NCBI RefSeq assembly: GCF_006716085.1
Contig: NZ_VFON01000001.1
Span: 744,001 to 808,000 of the forward strand
Source of the DNA: Leucobacter komagatae
GTDB taxonomy: Bacteria > Actinomycetota > Actinomycetes > Actinomycetales > Microbacteriaceae
DNA length: 64,000 bases
Direction: 5' to 3'
Below are positions 1-9,855 of the stretch, one piece after another; within the stretch, counting starts at the first letter, position 1; each line of letters opens with the position of its first letter. The translations under genes and the position numbers were made by a program. The notes beneath the pieces were generated by a model. The model had not been told where the DNA came from. It saw nothing but the letters and a program-made list of their open reading frames with translations, and made no database searches.

Positions 1-139
1 AAAGGTCGGCGCGCGGATAATTCGCGCGCACGGTGCGCATCACCTCTTCGATCGCGCCGTGCGTGGCGCCGCGTGAGAAAATTCGCGGCACCAACCGGCG
101 CAGCGAAGTCGTACTCGCCTGTGTCGCGTCTGAACTCAC
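1..139 (-). CDS. relA: RelA/SpoT-type (p)ppGpp synthetase/hydrolase, 5' end only
   Basis: Only the first 46 codons are present; the gene runs off the left edge. The reading from GTG at 139 gives RRLVPRIFSRGA followed by a VMRTVRANYPRADL segment, which matches the N-terminus of actinobacterial bifunctional RelA enzymes that make and degrade (p)ppGpp in the stringent response. AGGAGG at 153-148 lies 8 nt before this start; a second GTG at 142 would leave only 5 nt. Its place directly downstream of secF on the same strand is the usual actinobacterial order. The 223-bp gap and a hairpin suggest its own promoter. Confidence 0.85.
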   Translation of the reverse strand, partial: MSSDATQASTTSLRRLVPRIFSRGATHGAIEEVMRTVRANYPRADL

Positions 140-248
140 CACCGCAGCCTCCTCAACTTCTTGAACGTTACACCAGGGTGTGCGCATTCCTTGAATCGTG
201 TGTGCGACACCCCCGATTTTCAGCCCTCATCGAACACCGCGGGTGCGC

Positions 249-286
249 GAAAGGGAGCCCGACTCACCGAGACGGACTCCCCTTTC
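249..286 (-). terminator. Hairpin between secF and relA, probable terminator of the secDF operon
   Basis: GAAAGGGAG at 249-257 pairs with CTCCCCTTTC at 277-286 (one bulged base) around a 19-nt loop. It lies about 75 bp beyond the secF stop. The rest of the 140-362 gap holds only short repeats of a TGCAGTGCG type between 290 and 350; no further gene is seen. Confidence 0.5.
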
Positions 287-362
287 ACATGCAGTGCGAG
301 TTCAACCGCAGTGTGCAGTCACCTGCCGTGCGCATTCACCTGCAGTGCGCTAGCAGCAAGCG

Positions 363-1379
363 CTACGACTGAGCGACGAGGTCGACCTCGTCCTGCTTCG
401 CGCGCTGGCGCAGAATACGCTCGTCGCGCTCCTTGATCTCCTTCTCGCCCGAGCGCAGGTGCGCGTAGGCGGGCGACGCGACGAAGATCGTCGAGTAGGC
501 GCCGGCGAGAATACCGATGAACAGCGCGAGCGAAATGTCGCGGAGGGTGCCCGCACCAAGCAGGCCCGCACCGACGAACAGGATCGACGCGACCGGCAGA
601 AGCGCAACAACCGAGGTATTGATCGACCGAACGAGAGTCTGGTTGACGGCCAGGTTGACCGCCTCGCCAAACGTGCGCGAGTCGCTGAGCTCACCGGGGC
701 TCGTGTTCTCACGGATCTTGTCGAAGACCACGACGGTGTCGTACAGCGAGTAACCGAGGATCGTCAGGAAGCCGATCATCGCGGCGGGGGTAACCTCAAA
801 GCCCGCGAGTCCGTAGACACCGGCGGTAATGATGAGGTCGTGGAACAGTGCGAGCATCGCGGCCAGCGACATCTTCCAGGTGCGGAAGTAGATCGCCATC
901 ACGAGCGCCGCGAGCAGGATGAAGACGACGAGCGCAATGATCGCCTGCTTCGTGATGTCCTGCCCCCACACGGGGCCGATGAACGAGTACGTGACCTCGT
1001 CGGCATCGACACCATAGCCCTTCGCGAGCGCCTCGGTGACTGCCTTGTTCTGGGCATCATCGAGCGCCTCGGTCTGCACACGAACGTCGTTCTGACCGAG
1101 CACCGAGATACGCGGCGCACTGCCGGGAAGTGCCTCGGCGACGGCCTTGGCGGCCACGTCTGGGTCACGGTCAGCGCTGTTTGCGACGTGCACCTGGAAC
1201 TGGCTACCGCCGGTGAACTCGATACCGAGCTGGAACCCGCCGCGGAGGAACGGGCCCACAACCGCGATGATCAGCAGGACTGCCGAGATCATGTACCAGA
1301 GCTTGCGCCGACCGACGAAGTCGATCGACTTCTCGCCGGTGTGCAGGGCATTGCCAAATTCAGCGAATGAGCGAGCCAT
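363..1379 (-). CDS. secF: Protein translocase subunit SecF
   Basis: A 338-aa membrane protein of the SecDF complex, which uses the proton-motive force to help pull exported proteins through SecYEG. Visible features are the periplasmic GIEFTGGSQFQV segment after the first membrane helix, five further hydrophobic helices, and the conserved ALFHDLIITAGVY and YDTVVVFDKIREN motifs near the proton path. The start is ATG at 1379, with AGGAG in the end of secD just ahead; the frame stays open further upstream, but that part overlaps secD and is not SecF-like. The charged C-terminal tail (KEIKERDERILRQR) is cytoplasmic. It is one base from the secD stop, so the two are translationally coupled. Confidence 0.96.
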   Translation of the reverse strand: MARSFAEFGNALHTGEKSIDFVGRRKLWYMISAVLLIIAVVGPFLRGGFQLGIEFTGGSQFQVHVANSADRDPDVAAKAVAEALPGSAPRISVLGQNDVRVQTEALDDAQNKAVTEALAKGYGVDADEVTYSFIGPVWGQDITKQAIIALVVFILLAALVMAIYFRTWKMSLAAMLALFHDLIITAGVYGLAGFEVTPAAMIGFLTILGYSLYDTVVVFDKIRENTSPGELSDSRTFGEAVNLAVNQTLVRSINTSVVALLPVASILFVGAGLLGAGTLRDISLALFIGILAGAYSTIFVASPAYAHLRSGEKEIKERDERILRQRAKQDEVDLVAQS

Positions 1380-1380
1380 G

Positions 1381-3198
1381 TCAGCTCTCCTTTCCTGCGC
1401 CGGCAGACTCGGCTGCCTTGCGCTCGGCAATGGTCTGGCGACGCTCCGCCTCACCACGGCTGCGGGCAACCTTCTTGGCGCTGCCCTTCGTCGGGACGAC
1501 GGGCTCGCGGAACTTCGCGCGCCCCTGGTAGACAGCGCCGAGCTGACGCGGGTCAAGACCCGAGAACTTGTAGCCGCCCGAGTAGACACGCGTACGCGCC
1601 AGCAGGGTCATCATCGGGTGCGTGAACAGCGCGACGACGATCACGTCGACGATCGTGGTCAGGCCGAGCGTGAACGCGAAGCCCTTGACGTTGCCGACGG
1701 CCAGCACGAACAGCACCGCCGCGGCCAGCAGGTTCACGCCATCAGACGCGAGGATCGTGCGCAGTGCACGCTTCCACCCGCCCTCGACGGCTGACGTGAT
1801 GCCGAAGCCGTCGCGCAACTGGTCGCGAATACGCTCGAAGTAGACGATGAACGAGTCGGCCGTGAAGCCGATCGCCACGATAATACCGGCGACACCCGCG
1901 AGCGAGAGTCGGTATCCCTGGCGCCACGAGAAGAACGTGAGCAGGAGGTAGGTGAGGATCGCGGCGATGCCGAGCGAGGCAATCGTGAGCGTGCCGAGTA
2001 GGCGGTACTGGAACAGCGAGTAAATGACCACGAGCCCGAGGCCGATGAGGCCTGCGAGCAGGCCACCAAGCAGCTGGTTCGCACCGAGGGTCGAGGAGAT
2101 GTCCTCCTGGCTCTGCACGGTGAAGGAGATCGGCAGGGCGCCGAACTTCAGCTGATCGGCGAGGACCTGAGCTGACTCCTTAGTGAAGTTACCTGAGATG
2201 GCGGGACGGCCGTCAAGAATCTGCGCGTTCATCGTGGGCGCAGAAATGACCTTGCCGTCAAGCACGAACGCGAACTGGTTGAGCGGCTGCTGCTGCCCGA
2301 AGAGGCGGGTCGAGACCTTGCCGAACTTCGTCGCCCCCTCCTTGTTCATCGTGATCGCGACTTCCCAGCGGCCGGTCGTGCCACCGCTCGAGAGCGCCTG
2401 CTGCTGCGACACGGCGTCGGTGATGACGTCACCGGTGAGCTCCACGGGGCCGACGATGTACTTCATCAGGCCGGTGTCGTCACACGTGATGAGCGGCTTG
2501 TCTGCCGGCGCGTTCGCAACCTCGAGCGCGTTGTCCGAGGTGCAGGTAAACGACGCGAACTGCTCGAGCAGAGCCGGCGTGAGCCAGGCCTGGTCGGCCG
2601 GGTCAGTGGGAAGCGGGTCGGGGTAAAGCCCGGCCGGAGCCTCAGCCTCGACCCCCTTCTCCGCACCGTCAGCGGCGGTATCAGCGGCAGCGTCAGCCGC
2701 GGCGTCTCCCTCGGGAGCATCGCCTTCAGCGGCCTTGTCGGCACCATCGGCACCCTCGACGGTCTCGCCCTCGGCTGCGGGATCAGCAGCGCCGGCGGGT
2801 GCCTCGAGAAGCACACCGCGGAAGTCGAGGGCGGCCGAAGCCTGGATGCGCTGCATCGTGGCGTCGTCCACCTTGCCCGGGATGGCAACGGAAATGTGGT
2901 TGTTGCCCTGCGTGGTGATCTCCGCTTCGGAAACGCCGGAGGCGTTCACTCGCTGACGGAGGATCTCCACTGCCTGGTCGAGTTGCTCACCGGTGACGGC
3001 CTTGCCGTCATTCTGGTTGGCAGCAAGCAGAATCTGCGTGCCGCCCTGCAGGTCGAGCGCAAGCTTCGGCGTCCAGGTTGCGTCACTCCGGTACACCCCG
3101 AGGGTGATGAGTCCGGTCAACCCAACAATGATGGCCAGCAGAAAGATGAGCGAGCGACGTGCGCTCCGCACCGCAGGCGCGATGGATTTTTTCGCCAA
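1381..3198 (-). CDS. secD: Protein translocase subunit SecD
   Basis: A 605-aa partner of SecF in the accessory export complex. It has one N-terminal helix, the conserved LALDLQGGTQILL segment, a large extracytoplasmic P1 region, and five C-terminal helices with the FTADSFIVYFERIRDQLRDG motif. Inside the P1 domain, roughly residues 135-195, is a long low-complexity stretch rich in Ala, Asp, Glu and Gly that E. coli SecD lacks; Pro/Ala/acidic inserts there are common in actinobacteria. It starts at ATG 3198, 52 bp after yajC. A GGCGCGC hairpin at 3224-3241 fills that gap. Confidence 0.96.
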   Translation of the reverse strand: MAKKSIAPAVRSARRSLIFLLAIIVGLTGLITLGVYRSDATWTPKLALDLQGGTQILLAANQNDGKAVTGEQLDQAVEILRQRVNASGVSEAEITTQGNNHISVAIPGKVDDATMQRIQASAALDFRGVLLEAPAGAADPAAEGETVEGADGADKAAEGDAPEGDAAADAAADTAADGAEKGVEAEAPAGLYPDPLPTDPADQAWLTPALLEQFASFTCTSDNALEVANAPADKPLITCDDTGLMKYIVGPVELTGDVITDAVSQQQALSSGGTTGRWEVAITMNKEGATKFGKVSTRLFGQQQPLNQFAFVLDGKVISAPTMNAQILDGRPAISGNFTKESAQVLADQLKFGALPISFTVQSQEDISSTLGANQLLGGLLAGLIGLGLVVIYSLFQYRLLGTLTIASLGIAAILTYLLLTFFSWRQGYRLSLAGVAGIIVAIGFTADSFIVYFERIRDQLRDGFGITSAVEGGWKRALRTILASDGVNLLAAAVLFVLAVGNVKGFAFTLGLTTIVDVIVVALFTHPMMTLLARTRVYSGGYKFSGLDPRQLGAVYQGRAKFREPVVPTKGSAKKVARSRGEAERRQTIAERKAAESAGAGKES

Positions 3199-3250
3199 GA
3201 CAGCTGTCTCGCTTTCAGATAACGGCGCGCATAGGCGCGCCGGAGCTTAC

Positions 3251-3730
3251 TTACTCCTTGTCGGAGTTCTTGTCTTCACTCTTCTCGACTGCGGGTGCAC
3301 CCTCGACGTCGGTTGCGTTCTCGGCCGACACCTCATCAGCAACGGTCGCGTCGGCGGTATCAGCGACGGCGCTATCAGCAGCAGCGGTCTCCGCGGGGGC
3401 GACGCGCTCGCCAAACTCAGGGTCGTCGTCGGGAGCGAGCGTCGCTGCTTCGCTCTCCTCGACGGGGGCGTCAACCGGTGTGATGACCTGACCGATGGCG
3501 TTGCGGTGCACGACGAGGGTGCTGGTGCCGCTCTGCACGGTGACGCGGTTCTCTTCTTCGTCAACCGAGACGATGGTTCCGTAGATACCCGACTGAAGCA
3601 TGACCTCTGCGCCCGGCTGCATGTTGTTCTGCATCTCAGCCATCTGCGCCTGGCGCTTCTTGCTGTTGCGGAACATGAAGAAGATGAGCACGGCGACGAG
3701 GCCAAGCATGATGAGTGTCATCGGATCCAT
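3251..3730 (-). CDS. yajC: Preprotein translocase subunit YajC
   Basis: A 159-aa protein with a single N-terminal membrane helix (MTLIMLGLVAVLIFFMFRNSKKRQ) and the typical YajC segment PGAEVMLQSGIYGTIVSVDEEEN. YajC associates with SecDF at the membrane. After about residue 90 the protein is an acidic Ala/Glu/Asp/Val-rich tail, making it longer than the ~110-aa E. coli protein; such tails are usual in actinobacterial homologues and are probably disordered and cytoplasmic. It is the first gene of yajC-secD-secF. The 90 bp upstream separate it from ruvB. Confidence 0.93.
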   Translation of the reverse strand: MDPMTLIMLGLVAVLIFFMFRNSKKRQAQMAEMQNNMQPGAEVMLQSGIYGTIVSVDEEENRVTVQSGTSTLVVHRNAIGQVITPVDAPVEESEAATLAPDDDPEFGERVAPAETAAADSAVADTADATVADEVSAENATDVEGAPAVEKSEDKNSDKE

Positions 3731-3821
3731 GAGGCGGTGACCCTTTCAAAGTTAATGAGCGCGCCCTTGAACACGCACGGACCGCACAAGTCTAGCGGTG
3801 AATCCTGCGAGCGGCAGCAAA

Positions 3822-4829
3822 CTAGTGCGCGGGCGGCGCCATCCCGAGATGTGCCCAGCCGAGAGACGTCGCGATCCTCCCCCGCGGCGACCGCGCAATA
3901 AGACCGGCGCGCATGAGGAAGGGTTCGACAACTGACTCAATCGTCTCTGCCTCCTCGCCGACCGACGCGGCGAGCGTCGAGAGCCCGACGGGGCCACCGG
4001 CGAAGCGTTCGACGATGATGCGCAGCACCTCGCGGTCGAGCCTGTCGAGGCCGTGCTCGTCAACGTCGTACAGCGAGAGTGCCGCGCGCACCGAACGCTC
4101 ATCGGGCTGCGTGCCGTGCACGAGGGTGTAGTCGCGCACTCGCCTGAGCAGGCGGTTCGCGATGCGCGGCGTTCCGCGCGAGCGCCCCGCGATCTCGACC
4201 ACGCCGGCATCGTGGAGCGGGAAATCGAGGAGGCCCGCCGCGCGGCTCAACACGCCCTCGAGCTCGGAGGTCGCGTAGTACTCGAGGTGTGCGGTGAACC
4301 CGAAGCGGTCGCGCAGCGGGTTCGGGAGCAAGCCGGCCCGGGTCGTTGCGCCGACAAGCGTAAACGGCGCGAGCTCAAGCGGCACCGAGGTCGCGCCAGC
4401 TCCCTTGCCGACCATGATGTCGACCTTGAAGTCTTCCATCGCGAGGTAGAGCATCTCTTCGGCGCTGCGCGCCATCCGGTGGATCTCGTCAATGAAGAGC
4501 ACCTCCCCCGGTGTGAGCGCGGAGAGCACGGCCGCAAGGTCACCCGCGTGCTGGATCGCTGGGCCCGAGGTCTGCTGCAGCGGTACCCCAAGCTCGGTTG
4601 CCACGATCATTGACAGCGTGGTCTTGCCGAGCCCGGGAGGGCCCGCGAGCAGAATGTGGTCGGGGGTGCGCCCATCGATCTGGGCCGCGCCGAGCAGCAG
4701 CCCGAGCTGCTCGCGCACCTTCTCCTGGCCGACGAATTCGGAGAGCGAGCCCGGGCGCAGGGCACCCTCGTAGCTCACCTCGGTCGGCAGTGCCTGCGGC
4801 GACAGCTCCCCCGACATCGGGGCGCTCAT
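3822..4829 (-). CDS. ruvB: Holliday junction branch migration ATPase RuvB
   Basis: A 335-aa AAA+ motor that, with RuvA, drives branch migration of Holliday junctions in recombination repair. Walker A is GPPGLGKT at residues 63-70, Walker B is LFIDEIHR, sensor 1 is VGATTRAG and the arginine-finger region is LRDRFGF. The C-terminal winged-helix part ends in [20 protein letters not shown], as usual. The start ATG at 4829 overlaps the ruvA stop by 4 bp (ATGA), so translation is coupled. Confidence 0.97.
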   Translation of the reverse strand: MSAPMSGELSPQALPTEVSYEGALRPGSLSEFVGQEKVREQLGLLLGAAQIDGRTPDHILLAGPPGLGKTTLSMIVATELGVPLQQTSGPAIQHAGDLAAVLSALTPGEVLFIDEIHRMARSAEEMLYLAMEDFKVDIMVGKGAGATSVPLELAPFTLVGATTRAGLLPNPLRDRFGFTAHLEYYATSELEGVLSRAAGLLDFPLHDAGVVEIAGRSRGTPRIANRLLRRVRDYTLVHGTQPDERSVRAALSLYDVDEHGLDRLDREVLRIIVERFAGGPVGLSTLAASVGEEAETIESVVEPFLMRAGLIARSPRGRIATSLGWAHLGMAPPAH

Positions 4830-5434
4830 CGGCGACCCCGCTGTAGCAGGGTGAGTGCGGCCCTGAGGAGCTGCGCGTTCGTCATCTCAGCGCCGGCGTC
4901 GCGGGCGTCTTGCACGGCCTGGCGGGCCTCGCCCTCGCTCCACCCGAGGCCCTGCAGGCCTTCGGTGACGCCCTCCACGAGGGCATCGTCTGGGGCCAGG
5001 GTCTCGGCCTGTGAGCCCTCGTCATCGAACTCGAGCGAGCTCAGTTTGCCCGCGAGCGACACCGTAATGAGCTTCGCGGTCTTCGGGCCAATGCCCGAGA
5101 CCCTACGGAACGGCTTATCGTCCTCAGCCGCGACGGCGCGTGCGATCTCACCGGGGGAAAGCTCCGACAGCACGCCAAGACCCGAACGCGGGCCGACCCC
5201 GGTGACCCCGATCAAGAACCCGAAGGCGGCAAGCTCGGTCTCGGTCTCAAACCCGTACAGGGTGAGTGAGTCTTCGCGCACCACGAGCGACGTGTGCAGG
5301 AAGAGCTGCTCCCCCGGCGTACGCTGCGACATCCTGCCGCTTGGCACCTCGACGCGCATGCCGACGCCGCCGACACCAAGAACAACCCAACCGGCACCCG
5401 AGGCAAGCACCTCACCGTGTAACGAAGCAATCAC
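4826..5434 (-). CDS. ruvA: Holliday junction DNA-binding protein RuvA
   Basis: A 202-aa protein that binds four-way junctions and loads RuvB. It begins [10 protein letters not shown], has the OB-fold domain I, the helix-hairpin-helix segments [16 protein letters not shown] and [16 protein letters not shown], and a C-terminal domain III that contacts RuvB. It is the first gene of ruvA-ruvB. The upstream region carries a LexA-type box. In most actinobacteria ruvC lies immediately upstream; here it is absent and leuA occupies that side. Confidence 0.96.
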   Translation of the reverse strand: MIASLHGEVLASGAGWVVLGVGGVGMRVEVPSGRMSQRTPGEQLFLHTSLVVREDSLTLYGFETETELAAFGFLIGVTGVGPRSGLGVLSELSPGEIARAVAAEDDKPFRRVSGIGPKTAKLITVSLAGKLSSLEFDDEGSQAETLAPDDALVEGVTEGLQGLGWSEGEARQAVQDARDAGAEMTNAQLLRAALTLLQRGRR

Positions 5435-5484
5435 ACGCCAAGCCTAAGGCGCAGCGCCCAAAACACCGCCGCGCCACACCGCAG

Positions 5485-5504
5485 ATTCGAACATATGTGC
5501 GAAT
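5485..5504. promoter_or_regulatory. LexA (SOS) operator upstream of ruvAB
   Basis: ATTCGAACATATGTGCGAAT is a near-perfect palindrome (one mismatched pair). Its core TCGAAC-N4-GTGCGA differs by one base from the actinobacterial/Bacillus-type SOS box TCGAAC-N4-GTTCGA. It lies about 50-70 bp before the ruvA start, a suitable place for repression. ruvAB is a classical SOS operon, which supports the reading. Confidence 0.75.
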
Positions 5505-5596
5505 CGCGGGGCGGCGCGGGATGTGGCAGCGCGGGATGTGGCGGGAAGCGCAGCGGCGCGGGAAGCGCAGCGCGGGGCGCGCAGCGGCCCGGGATG
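5505..5596. repeat. GC-rich short direct repeats between leuA and ruvA
   Basis: The segment contains two copies of GCGCGGGATGTGGC-like sequence and two copies of a GGGAAGCGCAGCG unit before the leuA stop. No hairpin followed by a T-run is seen. It may be a product of the rearrangement that joined leuA to ruvA, or may simply act as the leuA 3' end. Confidence 0.4.
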
Positions 5597-7390
<1,794 letters not shown>

Positions 7391-7407
7391 TCAGCCAAAC
7401 ACAAACA

Positions 7408-7462
7408 CCGCGACGAGGAAGGCCTGAGACTGAATTAGTTCGAAGTCGAGGACTCGTCGCGG
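7408..7462 (-). promoter_or_regulatory. Putative leuA attenuator stem in the leader transcript
   Basis: On the minus strand CCGCGACGAG (7462-7453) is perfectly complementary to CTCGTCGCGG (7417-7408), a 10-bp stem over 35 nt. The 5' arm lies inside the leader-peptide reading frame, directly after its three consecutive Leu codons, so a ribosome stalled there would mask it. That is the geometry of ribosome-mediated attenuation. No clear U-run follows, so whether the switch acts on transcription or on translation cannot be told. Confidence 0.6.
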
Positions 7463-7491
7463 CAGCTAAGAAGAAGCGAGCCGAACAGCAT
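7435..7491 (-). CDS. leuA leader peptide (18 aa)
   Basis: The reading frame is MLFGSLLLSCRDESSTSN, with four Leu codons, three of them consecutive (CTT CTT CTT), ending in TAA 71 bp before leuA. Leucine-rich leaders ahead of leuA are known in actinobacteria, where Leu-tRNA shortage stalls the ribosome and relieves attenuation. No good Shine-Dalgarno sequence is visible. A possible -10 (TACGCT) ends about 12 bp before the ATG, so the leader mRNA may be leaderless or nearly so. Confidence 0.65.
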   Translation of the reverse strand: MLFGSLLLSCRDESSTSN

Positions 7492-7520
7492 GGTGACGAG
7501 TTTAGCGTAACCTCGACGAT

Positions 7521-9338
7521 ATGCGAAAACTTCTGCGAATCGGCACGCTGTTCATCGCCGCGACGGGGCTCGCGCTCGCCGCTCCACTCGCCGCCAGCCC
7601 GGCTTTCGCGGACGTCAACGATTTCACGTATGACGCCTGGCATGTTGAGGCAGAGGTTGGCGTGGACGACGCCGGGCGCGCGATCGCGAAGGTCACGGAA
7701 ACGGTGACGCCACGCTTCCCCGAGACAGATCAGAATCGTGGCATTGTCCGCGGGATCCCGATCGACTATGAGCGAGCGTCGACCGATCCGCGCGATTTCT
7801 CGGTCACCGATGGGAGCGGCGCGCCGGTGCCCTTCGAGGTCGAGGACGAAGACGGGTTCCGTATTTTACTCGTGGGCGACGACAGCTACGTCCACGGGCA
7901 GCAGACATACGTGCTGAGCTACACGCTGTCAGACGTCGTACTCGGCCGCGATGACGGCACCGCTGATGAGTTCTACTGGGACATCATGGATTTCGAACAC
8001 CAGCAGCCGGTTCAGCGGTTCAGCGCCGAGGTCTCGTTCTCGGACGCGCTGGTGCCCGCCCTCAACGGGAACAGTCACTGCTATGTCGGCAACCCTGGGA
8101 GCACTGACGAGTGCGCGCTCACCGGCGCAGGCACCCCGACGGACCCGGTTCGCGTGTCTGGCACGCAGCTCGGGCCGAAGCAGGGTGTGACGGTCGCGGT
8201 CGGGCTTGCCGAGGGCTCGGTCGTGCAGCCTTCCCAGCGGCTGCCGAACTTCGCCCTCGATGGCCTCCCACTCGTCATCGGCGGCGCGGGCCTCGCGACC
8301 GCGACCGCTGGCGGCATCAGTGTCGCCCGCTTTCGGGGGAAGCGCCGCACCGGACGGGGCACCGTTGTCGCCCAGTACGACGTGCCAGCAGAGCTGCCCC
8401 CGCTCATCGCCGGGCCGGTCGCGGCGGCCGGGAGCTCATCGGCCACGACCGCCGAGATCATCCACCTCGCCGTCATCGGCGCGACTCGACTCGAAGACGG
8501 CGAGAAGCAGGGCAAGAAGCTGGGCGGCTCCAAGCGCAAGCAGGTGCAGATGGTGAGGGTGGTTGACCCCGCGCGTGCGACTGACGATTTGGATCAGCGA
8601 ATGCTCCGAGCCCTCGTCCCTGACGCCCAACCGGGGGCGGCACGGGCGATACCGAAGTCGAGCACGAAGTTCGCAGAGAAGATGGCGAAGCTCACCCAGC
8701 GGGGAGCGAAGGAGGCCGTCGCGCGCGGCTACCTCGAGAAGGCGCAGGCACCCGGCGCGCGAGTCCTCGGGTACGTGACGCTCGCGATCTCAGCTGTGCT
8801 GTTCGTACTCGGCGTGGTCGGGCTCGCGACGCGCGGCTCCGCGCTCCCCGCCCTATTCGTGTTCGGCGGGCTCTTCCTTGCGGCGGTCGGCTTCTTCTCC
8901 GTCGCCAAGCACACGGTGCACACCAGACTCGGCGCCGAGACGCGTGAGTACCTCGAGGGCGTACGCATGTTCATTCGCGTCGCAGAGGAAGACCGGATCC
9001 GGATCCTCCAGTCCGTGACCGGCGCCGAGCGGCGCGAGGTTGACGGTGTGCGGGTGATTCACCTCTACGAGCGTCTCCTCCCGTACGCGATCCTGTTTGG
9101 GCAGGAGAAGCAGTGGGCGAAAGCCCTCGAGGTGCGCTACTCGGCTGAGCCGGGGTACGTGCCCTACTGGTACCCGGCACTCGCCGTTCACGGGCTCGGC
9201 AGCTTCCCGAACACCCTCGCCCGCTACACCGAATCGATCTCCAGCTCCGTGAGCTACACCTCGTCGAGCTCGGGCGGCTCCGCTGGCGGCGGCTTCGCTG
9301 GCGGCGGCGGGGGCGGCGGGTTCAGCGGCGGGCGCTAG
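7521..9338 (+). CDS. DUF2207 membrane protein
   Basis: A 605-aa protein with a signal peptide (MRKLLRIGTLFIAATGLALA, cut near ASPAFA), then an extracytoplasmic DUF2207 domain of beta character (about residues 30-230, motifs RGIVRGIPIDYER and YWDIMDFEHQQPVQRFS). Membrane helices follow near residues 243-262 and in a pair at about 415-460, with a cytoplasmic part between. The C-terminus is Ser/Gly-rich and ends in GGGFAGGGGGGGFSGGR, a hallmark of DUF2207 proteins. The function of the family is unknown. It is divergent from leuA, about 30 bp from the leader peptide, so the promoters overlap. Confidence 0.88.
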   Translation: MRKLLRIGTLFIAATGLALAAPLAASPAFADVNDFTYDAWHVEAEVGVDDAGRAIAKVTETVTPRFPETDQNRGIVRGIPIDYERASTDPRDFSVTDGSGAPVPFEVEDEDGFRILLVGDDSYVHGQQTYVLSYTLSDVVLGRDDGTADEFYWDIMDFEHQQPVQRFSAEVSFSDALVPALNGNSHCYVGNPGSTDECALTGAGTPTDPVRVSGTQLGPKQGVTVAVGLAEGSVVQPSQRLPNFALDGLPLVIGGAGLATATAGGISVARFRGKRRTGRGTVVAQYDVPAELPPLIAGPVAAAGSSSATTAEIIHLAVIGATRLEDGEKQGKKLGGSKRKQVQMVRVVDPARATDDLDQRMLRALVPDAQPGAARAIPKSSTKFAEKMAKLTQRGAKEAVARGYLEKAQAPGARVLGYVTLAISAVLFVLGVVGLATRGSALPALFVFGGLFLAAVGFFSVAKHTVHTRLGAETREYLEGVRMFIRVAEEDRIRILQSVTGAERREVDGVRVIHLYERLLPYAILFGQEKQWAKALEVRYSAEPGYVPYWYPALAVHGLGSFPNTLARYTESISSSVSYTSSSSGGSAGGGFAGGGGGGGFSGGR

Positions 9339-9721
9339 TGCGCACGCGGCTGATAGCGAGCGTCGCCAAGCCCGAGGATGAAGTACCCAAACACGGGGAA
9401 GAGCCACAGCAGGAAGACTGAGAACCCAGCGCCCTTTCCGAAGTTTGCGCCGAGGCGGAGGGCAACGAAGATCGCGAAGATAAAGCCGACGATCGGGATC
9501 AGGTAGAGCAGCGACATCCATGCCGAGTAGCCCGCGATCTTCACGATGAGGATCACGTTGACGATCGGAATGAATGCCAGGATGCCGGGGTAGCCGGCCT
9601 TCGAGAACATCTTCCACGCCGCGACGGCGAAGACGATGTAGAGCGCGATAGCGATGAACGAAGTCGTGCCCGAAAAGATCGCTGCAAGTGCGTCGTCCAT
9701 GGGTGTGTTCGATGTGATCAT
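9335..9721 (-). CDS. Small DUF5684-like membrane protein
   Basis: A 128-aa protein with four hydrophobic helices; the segments FSKAGYPGILAFIPIVNVILIVKIAGYS and LIPIVGFIFAIFVALRLGANFGKGAGF are typical of the DUF5684 family, whose function is unknown. The start was set at the internal ATG (9721) because the 18 codons upstream are polar and unlike the family. Its stop codon lies in the CTAG that also carries the stop of the convergent DUF2207 gene, so the two reading frames overlap by 4 bp. Confidence 0.7.
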   Translation of the reverse strand: MITSNTPMDDALAAIFSGTTSFIAIALYIVFAVAAWKMFSKAGYPGILAFIPIVNVILIVKIAGYSAWMSLLYLIPIVGFIFAIFVALRLGANFGKGAGFSVFLLWLFPVFGYFILGLGDARYQPRAH

Positions 9722-9806
9722 GGTTTCAAGTCTATGAGGCTGCAACGCGTGGACGCGACGTTCACCCGCTGGCAACCGCCGCGTCGCCTGTTCGTAGCGT
9801 ATGGCT

Positions 9807-9840
9807 GGTGAGATGAGTCCGGCTTCACTCTCATCTCACC
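9807..9840. promoter_or_regulatory. Perfect 11-bp inverted repeat ahead of the surface-protein gene
   Basis: GGTGAGATGAG (9807-9817) and CTCATCTCACC (9830-9840) are perfectly complementary with a 12-nt loop. It ends 15 bp before the GTG start at 9856 and just before the GAAGGA ribosome site. There is no T-run, so an operator or a 5'-UTR hairpin is more likely than a terminator. Confidence 0.5.
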
Positions 9841-9855
9841 ACCGAAGGATCATTC

